Assembly (NCBI GenBank): GCA_964464435.1
Contig: CAYXGE010000035.1
Location: 1 to 18,473, forward strand
Direction of reading: 5' to 3'
DNA from: CAYXGE01 sp964464435
GTDB taxonomy: Bacteria; Pseudomonadota; Gammaproteobacteria; Burkholderiales; Methylophilaceae
DNA: 18,473 nucleotides
This document shows, in pieces, positions 6,992 to 13,263 of the stretch (the stretch's first letter is position 1; each line of letters opens with the position of its first letter). The notes below the pieces were generated by a model. It saw nothing but the letters and a program-made list of their open reading frames with translations. It was not told the origin of the DNA and did not search any database. A program made the translations under genes and the position numbers.

Positions 6992-7636
6992 ATGATTACA
7001 ATCGCACTAAGTAAAGGTCGAATTTTTGAAGAAACAACGCCGCTTTTAGCTGCGGCAGGCATTCATGCGCTTGAAGCGCCTGAATCTTCTCGCAAACTGA
7101 TTTTGCCAACGAATCGTCCTGATGTGCGTCTGATTATCGTACGCGCCTCTGACGTACCGACTTATGTGCAATATGGCGCCGCCGATTTAGGCATTGCAGG
7201 TAAAGACGTGCTACATGAGCATGGTGGTGAGGGCTTGTACCAACCACTAGATTTGCAAATTGCCAAATGTAAAATGATGGTCGCTGTGCGTGACGACTTT
7301 GACTATTTTGGCTCAATTCGCCGTGGTGCAAGACTCAAAGTGGTGACCAAATACGTTAAAACTGCGCGTGATCACTTTGCAGACAAAGGCATGCATGTAG
7401 ATTTAATTAAGCTTTATGGCTCTATGGAGCTAGGCCCATTGGTTGGCCTTGCCGATGCGATTGTTGATTTAGTGAGCACGGGGGGCACATTAAAAGCTAA
7501 TAATCTCAAGGCGGTCGAAGAAATTATGGACATCAGTTCACGCTTGGTAGTTAATCAAGCTTCACACAAGTTAAAAAAGACACAATTACAGCCGATTATT
7601 GACGCCTTCTCAAACGCGGTTACCAACAATCAATAG
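6992..7636 (+). CDS. hisG: ATP phosphoribosyltransferase catalytic subunit, short form
   Basis: HisG condenses ATP and PRPP in the first step of histidine synthesis. The product from ATG 6992 is 214 residues, about a third shorter than the long form, and lacks the C-terminal ACT-like regulatory domain. It is therefore the HisG-S type that needs HisZ for activity and histidine feedback. Landmarks are the N-terminal ITIALSKGRIFEE, the AADLGIAGKDVL segment and the PRPP-binding region IVDLVSTGGTLKANNL. A GTG at 6977 in frame would add five residues; the ATG matches family starts. hisZ is not in the window. hisD follows after 20 bp. Confidence 0.96.
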   Translation: MITIALSKGRIFEETTPLLAAAGIHALEAPESSRKLILPTNRPDVRLIIVRASDVPTYVQYGAADLGIAGKDVLHEHGGEGLYQPLDLQIAKCKMMVAVRDDFDYFGSIRRGARLKVVTKYVKTARDHFADKGMHVDLIKLYGSMELGPLVGLADAIVDLVSTGGTLKANNLKAVEEIMDISSRLVVNQASHKLKKTQLQPIIDAFSNAVTNNQ

Positions 7637-7656
7637 TCATTGTTATAGGATATAAA

Positions 7657-8952
7657 ATGAAGATTAGACGTTTTTCTACTACAGATGCAGACTTTGATCA
7701 AAATCTCACCGATTTGCTTGCATTTGAAACTGCGCAAGATGACAGCATTGATACTGTGGTAGCAAACATTCTACGTGATGTAAAAGCGCGTGGCGATTCC
7801 GCCGTACTTGAATACACCAACCGTTTTGATAAAACTAATGCCAACAGTTTAGCTGCGCTTGAGCTTACACAAGCTGAACTTAAAGCGGCTTTAGATGGCC
7901 TGCCAAATGCGCAACGTGAAGCGCTTAAACAAGCGGCTGAACGCGTGCGTAGTTACCATGAAAAGCAACTCATGCAATCATGGACCTATACTGAAGAAGA
8001 TGGCACTTTACTTGGTCAACAAGTCACTAGCCTTGATCGCGTCGGCCTTTATGTGCCTGGCGGTAAAGCAGCGTACCCCTCTAGCGTCTTAATGAATGCG
8101 ATTCCTGCCAAAGTTGCAGGGGTACAAGAGCTCATTATGGTAGTACCAACGCCAAATGGAGAAAAAAACCCGCTAGTATTAGCCGCCGCCGCAGTATGTG
8201 GTGTAGACCGCGTATTTTGTATTGGTGGCGCGCAAGCTGTGGGTGCTCTGGCTTATGGTACGCAAACCGTACCTCAGGTCGATAAAATTGTAGGGCCTGG
8301 TAATGCCTATGTTGCGGCCGCAAAACGCCGTGTATTTGGTGTGGTTGGAATAGATATGGTGGCTGGCCCATCTGAAATCTTGGTCATTTCCGATGGCAAA
8401 AGCAACCCCGATTGGACAGCAATGGACTTGTTTAGCCAAGCTGAGCATGATGAGTTGGCACAAGCCATTTTATTGTCACCTGATGCAGAATTCTTAGACA
8501 AAGTTGCAGCTAGCATTGATAGACAAGTGGAAGAAATGCCTCGTAAAGACATTATTCGTACTTCACTTGAAAATCGTGGTGCGCTTATTCAGGTCAAAGA
8601 TTTAGATGAAGCGGCGAAAATTTGTAACTATATCTCGCCAGAACATTTAGAACTGTCGATGGATGAGCCTTTGGCATTTAGTAAAAAAATTAAACACGCT
8701 GGCGCTATATTTATGGGGCGCGACACCTGCGAAGCACTGGGTGATTACTGTGCAGGGCCCAACCATGTGTTGCCCACCTCTCGCACCGCACGATTTAGTT
8801 CGCCATTAGGGGTATATGATTTCCAAAAACGCTCAAGCTTAATTATGGTATCCAGCGCAGGTGCTCAAAAATTGGGCAAAATTGCCGCCACCTTAGCCTA
8901 TGGGGAAGGCCTACAAGCACATGCGAGAAGTGCGGAGTACAGACTTAAATGA
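7657..8952 (+). CDS. hisD: Histidinol dehydrogenase
   Basis: HisD catalyses the last two steps of histidine synthesis, oxidising L-histidinol to L-histidine with NAD and zinc. The 431-residue product has the usual length. It shows the GPGNAYVAAAKR segment, the zinc-ligand region FSQAEHDE, the catalytic Glu-His pair in ISPEHLELS, and the C-terminal zinc-ligand parts CAGPNHVLPT and GLQAHARSAEYR. AGGA at 7647-7650 lies six bases before the ATG. The gene follows hisG by 20 bp and overlaps hisC by four bases (ATGA), so the three are clearly one transcript. Confidence 0.97.
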   Translation: MKIRRFSTTDADFDQNLTDLLAFETAQDDSIDTVVANILRDVKARGDSAVLEYTNRFDKTNANSLAALELTQAELKAALDGLPNAQREALKQAAERVRSYHEKQLMQSWTYTEEDGTLLGQQVTSLDRVGLYVPGGKAAYPSSVLMNAIPAKVAGVQELIMVVPTPNGEKNPLVLAAAAVCGVDRVFCIGGAQAVGALAYGTQTVPQVDKIVGPGNAYVAAAKRRVFGVVGIDMVAGPSEILVISDGKSNPDWTAMDLFSQAEHDELAQAILLSPDAEFLDKVAASIDRQVEEMPRKDIIRTSLENRGALIQVKDLDEAAKICNYISPEHLELSMDEPLAFSKKIKHAGAIFMGRDTCEALGDYCAGPNHVLPTSRTARFSSPLGVYDFQKRSSLIMVSSAGAQKLGKIAATLAYGEGLQAHARSAEYRLK

Positions 8953-10010
8953 GTCAATTTTGGAGCGACATCGTCCATGAACTCACCCCTTATGTTCCGG
9001 GTGAGCAACCCAAGCTTAATAATTTAGTAAAACTCAACACCAATGAGAATCCTTATGGCCCTAGCCCTAAGGTAATTGAGGCATTAAAGCAAGAAGCCGC
9101 TGATACCTTAAGGCTATACCCTGACCCTGATTCAGATAAACTTAAATCCGCCATCGCAAAGTATCACGGGCTTAACAATAATCAAGTATTTGTTGGCAAC
9201 GGCTCAGATGAAGTGCTTGCACATGTATTTCATGCGCTACTGAAACATGATTTACCTTTATTGTTTCCTGACATTACCTACAGCTTTTATCCTGTGTATT
9301 GTGGGTTATACGGTATTAACTATAAAACTGTGCCACTAGATGCACAGTTTAAAATCAACATTAACGACTACCTTCAAGCTAATGGCGGTATTATTTTCCC
9401 TAATCCTAATGCCCCCACAGGTATTCCTTTAGCCTTAGCCCAGATAGAAGCATTGCTAAAAGCCAATACAAAATCAGTCGTGGTAATTGATGAAGCCTAT
9501 GTAGATTTTGGTACAGAATCTGCGGTGAAGCTCATTCACCAATACCCTAATTTGCTAGTCACGCATACGCTATCAAAAGCGCGTTCGTTAGCAGGTTTAC
9601 GCGTAGGCTTTGCCATAGGACATCCTGATTTAATTGAAGCGCTCATTCGTGTTAAAGATAGTTTTAACTCTTATCCAATTGACCGCTTTGCAGAGGCTGG
9701 TGCAACGGCCGCCATGCAAGATGTTAGTTATTTTGAATCTACTTGCAAAAAAGTAATGGCAACACGTCAAACCTTAGTTGCTGAAATGACAGCAATGGGA
9801 TTTGAAATCTTACCTTCTGGTGCCAACTTTATTTTTGCCAAACACCCCGCGCATGATGGCGCTCATTTAAGTGCGCAATTACGTGAGCAACATATTATTA
9901 TTCGGCATTTCAAACGCCCAGAACGTATTGCTCAATTTATTCGCATTACCATTGGTACAGATGAAGAATGTCATAAATTGCTCACTGCATTACGAAAAAT
10001 ACTGGAATAA
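8949..10010 (+). CDS. hisC: Histidinol-phosphate aminotransferase
   Basis: HisC is a PLP-dependent aminotransferase that converts imidazole acetol-phosphate to histidinol phosphate using glutamate. The 353-residue product is a fold-type I enzyme. It has LNTNENPYGPSP near the N-terminus, the substrate-binding FPNPNAPTG, VVIDEAYVDF with the PLP-ring aspartate, the Schiff-base lysine in THTLSKARSLAGLRVGFA (about residue 215), and the C-terminal FIRITIGTDEE. The start overlaps the hisD stop by 4 bp. In many betaproteobacteria hisB and further his genes follow; here the next gene is hexulose-6-phosphate synthase, so the his operon ends or is split at this point. Confidence 0.96.
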   Translation: MSQFWSDIVHELTPYVPGEQPKLNNLVKLNTNENPYGPSPKVIEALKQEAADTLRLYPDPDSDKLKSAIAKYHGLNNNQVFVGNGSDEVLAHVFHALLKHDLPLLFPDITYSFYPVYCGLYGINYKTVPLDAQFKININDYLQANGGIIFPNPNAPTGIPLALAQIEALLKANTKSVVVIDEAYVDFGTESAVKLIHQYPNLLVTHTLSKARSLAGLRVGFAIGHPDLIEALIRVKDSFNSYPIDRFAEAGATAAMQDVSYFESTCKKVMATRQTLVAEMTAMGFEILPSGANFIFAKHPAHDGAHLSAQLREQHIIIRHFKRPERIAQFIRITIGTDEECHKLLTALRKILE

Positions 10011-10046
10011 TTTAATTAAAAAGTATAGAAATGCTTATTAAATCAG

Positions 10047-10072
10047 ACACAAAATATGCGTCATATTTGTGT
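10047..10072. other. Inverted repeat between hisC and the HPS gene
   Basis: ACACAAA (10047-10053) pairs with TTTGTGT (10066-10072) and TATG (10055-10058) with CATA (10062-10065), giving an 11-bp arm with one bulged A and a 3-nt loop. The A+T-rich stem has no U-run after it, so it is not a good intrinsic terminator for hisC. It lies about 100 bp upstream of the probable HPS promoter and could be a regulator-binding site. Confidence 0.45.
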
Positions 10073-10155
10073 AATTATCAAAACCTCTTTATACTTGCAA
10101 CAAAACAATACATTAAGTTTTTACATTTTTTTATTTTCGTTTTAAAATGAGTATG

Positions 10156-10184
10156 TTAAGCGTATTCATTATTTTAAGTATACT
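10156..10184 (+). promoter_or_regulatory. Probable sigma-70 promoter of the HPS gene
   Basis: A good -10 box TATACT at 10179-10184 is preceded, 17 bases upstream, by a weak -35 TTAAGC (10156-10161). The predicted transcript would start near 10191, giving a leader of about 19 nt with a near-consensus GGAGGA (10198-10203) six bases before the GTG start. The weak -35 suggests an activator may help. The surrounding 10011-10209 region is A+T rich and contains no gene. Confidence 0.45.
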
Positions 10185-10209
10185 TTAGTAAACAAGCGGA
10201 GGAAGTATC

Positions 10210-10887
10210 GTGGCACTTACCCAAATGGCATTAGACTCATTAGATTTTGACGCAACTGTAGCATTAGCAACATCTGTTGCGCCTCATGTTGATATTTTAG
10301 AAATTGGTACACCTTGCATTAAGCACAACGGTATCAAACTTTTAAAAACATTACGTGCTAAATTTCCAAACAATAAAATCTTAGTTGACTTAAAAACAAT
10401 GGATGCTGGCTTCTACGAAGCTGAGCCATTCTACAAAGCTGGTGCAGATATTTGTACAGTTCTTGGTACTGCTGATATTGGTACTATCAAAGGTGTTATT
10501 GAAGCTGCAAACAAATACGGCAAAGAAGCACAAGTTGACTTAATCAACGTTGCTGACAAAGCTGCTCGCACTAAAGAAGTTGCATCTGCTGGCGCACACA
10601 TTATTGGTGTGCATACTGGTTTAGATCAACAAGCTGCTGGTCAAACACCTTTTGTTGACTTAGCTACTGTTACTGGTTTGAACTTAGGCGTTAAAGTTTC
10701 TGTTGCTGGTGGTATTAAACCAGCTACTGTTAAACAAGTAGTTGACGCTGGTGCAACCATTGTTGTGGCTGGTGCTGCTATTTACGGCGCGCCAAACCCA
10801 GCTGCAGCAGCTGCAGAAATTACTGGCCTTGCAAGAAACTCTTCAGGCGGTGGTTTGTTTGGTTGGTTGAAAAAATTACTTGGTTAA
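10210..10887 (+). CDS. hxlA: 3-hexulose-6-phosphate synthase with C-terminal amphipathic tail
   Basis: This enzyme condenses formaldehyde with D-ribulose 5-phosphate to form hexulose 6-phosphate, the formaldehyde-fixing step of the ribulose monophosphate pathway. The 225-residue product is a TIM-barrel of the OMP-decarboxylase superfamily. It has MALTQMALDSLDF at the start, the phosphate/metal-site ILVDLKTMDAGFYEAE, GVHTGLDQQAAGQTP and VSVAGGIKPATV. Classical HPS proteins end near AEITG; this one continues with about 17 residues, including SSGGGLFGWLKKLLG, a glycine linker plus amphipathic helix. GTG start with a strong GGAGGA; codon choice is strongly biased to a few codons, consistent with high expression. 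No hxlB is adjacent. Confidence 0.95.
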   Translation: MALTQMALDSLDFDATVALATSVAPHVDILEIGTPCIKHNGIKLLKTLRAKFPNNKILVDLKTMDAGFYEAEPFYKAGADICTVLGTADIGTIKGVIEAANKYGKEAQVDLINVADKAARTKEVASAGAHIIGVHTGLDQQAAGQTPFVDLATVTGLNLGVKVSVAGGIKPATVKQVVDAGATIVVAGAAIYGAPNPAAAAAEITGLARNSSGGGLFGWLKKLLG

Positions 10888-10903
10888 TTTTTAATTGCCC
10901 AAT

Positions 10904-10935
10904 AAAAAAGCGCTGAAATATTCAGCGCTTTTTTT
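10904..10935. terminator. Bidirectional intrinsic terminator between the HPS and Fae-like genes
   Basis: GCGCTGAA (10910-10917) and TTCAGCGC (10921-10928) form a perfect 8-bp stem with an ATA loop. It is flanked by six A on the left (10904-10909) and seven T on the right (10929-10935), so it works in both directions and separates the convergent genes. Confidence 0.92.
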
Positions 10936-10959
10936 ACGGGTATTTATTATGTAGCTAAA

Positions 10960-11511
10960 TTAAATTTCGCCCCAGCTCTCATCCCACATACAGTGCTTGA
11001 TTGATTTACGATTTTTAATCAACTCATCAATGCTTGGCTCATCATTTAATGCACGTTTAAGCGCAAGTTTAATTGCTTCATAGTTATTTTTGTACATATC
11101 AGCTTTATCTAATTTACCCGCTTTTTCAAGCTCAATACAACCTGGGTCTATCCACAATAATGCGACAATACATAAATCATTCACTTGGTCTTTAGGAATA
11201 ATGCCTTCAATCACCGCATCCAAAATGCCATCCGCTACAGCGGCTTGAACCACACCGCCAAATAAACCAACGTCCGTGCTACCTTTTAATGTCACTTTTG
11301 GTACCATCATCGTAGCAGGACGAACTAATTGATTAATATCACGCACCGCAAACATTGCGGTATGACCTTTAGTTTGTGCCATCATATTGGCAAATGAGGC
11401 ACCCACTGGGCCATCCACTGCACCAATTAAAATTTCTGGCATGGCCGCAGTAACGTCCTTCCCTTCTGAGTAAACGGTGGCTTCACCCGCTTTAAAAACG
11501 ATTTTTGACAT
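10960..11511 (-). CDS. Formaldehyde-activating enzyme (Fae) family homologue with altered active site
   Basis: Fae proteins condense formaldehyde with tetrahydromethanopterin in methylotrophs. This 183-residue product is clearly of the family: ANMMAQTKGHTAMFAV, MMVPKVTLKG, VADGILDAVIEGIIP and the C-terminal NNYEAIKLALKRALNDEPS stretch all align with Fae. However, at the N-terminal catalytic segment, where Fae has His before the (D/E)LIIG-like motif, this protein reads AAMPEILIG, with Met24 at the histidine position (alignment from memory). It is therefore more likely a Fae paralogue of unsettled function than the main enzyme. The start has AAGGAA (11517-11522 on this strand) and its own promoter. 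The stop faces the HPS gene across a bidirectional terminator. Confidence 0.9.
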   Translation of the reverse strand: MSKIVFKAGEATVYSEGKDVTAAMPEILIGAVDGPVGASFANMMAQTKGHTAMFAVRDINQLVRPATMMVPKVTLKGSTDVGLFGGVVQAAVADGILDAVIEGIIPKDQVNDLCIVALLWIDPGCIELEKAGKLDKADMYKNNYEAIKLALKRALNDEPSIDELIKNRKSIKHCMWDESWGEI

Positions 11512-11552
11512 AACTTTTCCTTGAGGTTGTTGGATCTAAAACAGAAAACGCT

Positions 11553-11581
11553 ATTTTACTGGGTCTTAGGCACTTAATCAA
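11553..11581 (-). promoter_or_regulatory. Probable sigma-70 promoter of the Fae-like gene
   Basis: Read on the minus strand, TTGATT (11576-11581) and TAAAAT (11553-11558) are separated by exactly 17 bases. The predicted start near 11546 would leave a leader of about 35 nt before the ATG at 11511. The -35 overlaps the last bases of the upstream acetyltransferase gene. Confidence 0.55.
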
Positions 11582-12020
11582 AAACTAACTGCATGTCTTG
11601 ATGCAAAATTCCAGCATCAAGATAAGGTTGGCTGATTACCTTAAATCCGCAACGTTCATAAAATGGAATAGCATGCGTTTGTGCAGATAAAGTGACCATG
11701 TGCCATGCTTGTGATTTTGCATAATTAATTGCAAATTGCAGTAGTGCTGTGCCCACACCTAAATCACGCCAAGGTTTTAGCACCGCCATACGGCCAATAC
11801 TCCCATTTGCTAGAACACGCGCGCAGCCAATAGCTTCTTGTGTTTGATTTTTTGCTAGTAGGTGATATGCGTTTGCATCCAGGCCATCCCACTCAAGCGC
11901 GATTGGTACCTGTTGTTCTTCAATAAAAACACGTGTACGAATCTCACTAAGCATTTGCTTGGCTTCTTGCCAACTAACAGTTTCAATTTGCCAATGAGCT
12001 TGCTTACTGGGCTTGCTCAT
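11574..12020 (-). CDS. GNAT-family N-acetyltransferase (ElaA-like)
   Basis: This is a predicted acetyl-CoA-dependent N-acyltransferase of unknown substrate. The 148-residue product shows the GNAT fold. The N-terminal RTRVFIEEQQVPIALEWDG resembles ElaA/YjcF proteins. Motif A, the acetyl-CoA pyrophosphate loop, is IGRMAVLKPWRDLGVGTALL, and the C-terminal AIPFYERCGFKVIS is motif B. ATG 12020 is preferred; a TTG directly before it at 12023 is an alternative. The start lies inside the end of the upstream lipoprotein gene (17-bp overlap in another frame), so the two are probably cotranscribed. The Fae-like gene downstream has its own promoter. Confidence 0.85.
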   Translation of the reverse strand: MSKPSKQAHWQIETVSWQEAKQMLSEIRTRVFIEEQQVPIALEWDGLDANAYHLLAKNQTQEAIGCARVLANGSIGRMAVLKPWRDLGVGTALLQFAINYAKSQAWHMVTLSAQTHAIPFYERCGFKVISQPYLDAGILHQDMQLVFD

Positions 12021-12157
12021 CAATTTTATCTTTTTGTTCTTGTGCCATTTGTTCCATGGCAGCAGCAGTTTCTTTGGCTTTGTTCAATGCCTTAACTTCT
12101 GCATCCGCTATCGTGGCTGGTTTTTCTGGTGTGCAGGCTGTTATTAAAATTGCCAAT
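12004..12157 (-). CDS. Small lipoprotein, 5'-truncated by the assembly gap
   Basis: The minus strand between the N-run and 12004 encodes 50 residues ending in a TAA (12004-12006). The visible start LAILITACTPEKPA looks like the end of a lipoprotein signal peptide with an ITAC lipobox, so the mature protein would begin at that cysteine and be about 43 residues. The remainder is Ala/Lys/Glu/Gln-rich and should be helical (KALNKAKETAAAMEQMAQ), possibly a coiled coil. The N-terminal signal residues and start codon are lost in the gap. I do not recognise a specific family. It overlaps the start of the acetyltransferase gene. No promoter is visible because of the gap. Confidence 0.7.
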
Positions 12158-12257
12158 NNNNNNNNNNNNNNNNNNNNNNNNNNNNNNNNNNNNNNNNNNN
12201 NNNNNNNNNNNNNNNNNNNNNNNNNNNNNNNNNNNNNNNNNNNNNNNNNNNNNNNNN
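12158..12257. other. Assembly gap (100 N)
   Basis: Exactly 100 consecutive N mark a scaffold join whose real length is unknown. It removes the start of the small lipoprotein gene and possibly other sequence between it and ispH. The order of the two sides rests on scaffolding rather than contiguous sequence. Confidence 0.99.
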
Positions 12258-12289
12258 AGTTTAGATAATTTTAAAAAATAAATTGCTTA

Positions 12290-12308
12290 AGGGCGCTTTA
12301 TGCGCCCT
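12290..12308 (-). terminator. Likely terminator downstream of ispH
   Basis: AGGGCGC (12290-12296) and GCGCCCT (12302-12308) form a perfect GC-rich 7-bp stem with a 5-nt loop, beginning five bases after the ispH stop on the minus strand. The T-rich stretch downstream (TTTATTTTTT) is about 10 nt past the stem rather than immediate, so efficiency is uncertain. Confidence 0.6.
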
Positions 12309-12313
12309 CCCTA

Positions 12314-13246
12314 CTAGGCTTTAACTAAATTCTTAGGCAGTTGAAATACGACATTTTCAACTACGCCTTCGAGCTCAGTCACCTCTGCTTGGGTAAGTGC
12401 AGTGAGTGCTTGAATCACTTCTTTGACCAACACCTCTGGTGCAGACGCACCTGCAGAAATTCCAATGTGCTTTTTACCAATAAGCCATTCAGGTTTTAAG
12501 TAACTGGCATTATCTACCATATAAGACTCAACCCCTTGATTTTGTGCAACCTCACGCAGACGATTTGAGTTTGAGCTATTGGGGGAGCCCACAACAATTA
12601 CTAAATCACAGTCTTTGGCTAAAACTTTGACGGCATCTTGACGATTTTGTGTGGCGTAACAAATACTATCACTTTTTGGTGCACTAATATTAGGAAACTT
12701 GGCTTTGAGGGCCGCTACAATACTTGCCGCATCGTCAATAGATAATGTAGTTTGCGTAACATAGGCTAACTTGTTAGGGTCCTGCACCTCAAGATTAGCT
12801 GCATCTTCTGGTGTTTCTACCAAATACATACCGCCTTCTGATTGCCCCATCGTCCCCTCAACTTCAGGATGCCCTTTGTGACCTATCATCACAATTTCTT
12901 TACCATCTTTTCGCATTTTCAGCACTTCATTATGCACTTTGGTCACCAATGGGCATGTGGCATCAAACACTTTTAAGCCACGCTGTTCTGCTTCTGCACG
13001 CACATCTAAAGAAACACCGTGCGCACTAAAAATGACAGTATTACCTGTTGGAACATCGGCAAGATCATCAATAAAAATGGCTCCTTTAGCTTTGAGCTCA
13101 TCCACTACATATTTGTTGTGCACAACCTCATGACGCACATAAATGGGCGCACCAAACTTCTCAAGCGCTTGTTCAACAATAATAATGGCGCGGTCTACGC
13201 CTGCACAAAAACCACGTGGATTCGCTAATAAAATATTGGTCATCAT
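12314..13246 (-). CDS. ispH: 4-hydroxy-3-methylbut-2-enyl diphosphate reductase IspH
   Basis: IspH is the iron-sulfur enzyme of the last MEP-pathway step, reducing HMBPP to IPP and DMAPP for quinone and cell-wall lipid carriers. The 310-residue product has the family start ILLANPRGFCAGV and the three cluster cysteines at about residues 14, 98 (DATCPL) and 196 (SICYAT). It also has the active-site HPEVEG with the proton-donating glutamate and the SSNSNRL substrate motif. The start is ATG 13246 or the adjacent ATG 13243; no clear ribosome site distinguishes them. It is the last gene of a minus-strand run, 17 bp after the AmpE/CobD-like gene, and is followed by a hairpin terminator. Confidence 0.97.
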   Translation of the reverse strand: MMTNILLANPRGFCAGVDRAIIIVEQALEKFGAPIYVRHEVVHNKYVVDELKAKGAIFIDDLADVPTGNTVIFSAHGVSLDVRAEAEQRGLKVFDATCPLVTKVHNEVLKMRKDGKEIVMIGHKGHPEVEGTMGQSEGGMYLVETPEDAANLEVQDPNKLAYVTQTTLSIDDAASIVAALKAKFPNISAPKSDSICYATQNRQDAVKVLAKDCDLVIVVGSPNSSNSNRLREVAQNQGVESYMVDNASYLKPEWLIGKKHIGISAGASAPEVLVKEVIQALTALTQAEVTELEGVVENVVFQLPKNLVKA

Positions 13247-13263
13247 TTCAAATCATCAAAAAT

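Noticed and set aside
8135..8552. Overlapping minus-strand open frames inside hisD
   Set aside because: Three mutually overlapping antisense frames with no family resemblance or ribosome sites; they are shadows of a high-confidence gene.
10011..10209. A small gene or small RNA in the hisC-HPS gap
   Set aside because: No ORF with a ribosome site and no terminator-bounded transcript unit; only promoter-like and inverted-repeat signals are visible.
12056..12268. Plus-strand open frame reading through the N-run
   Set aside because: It is open only because N codons are not stops, and it lies antisense to the lipoprotein gene, which has coherent lipobox and helix features.
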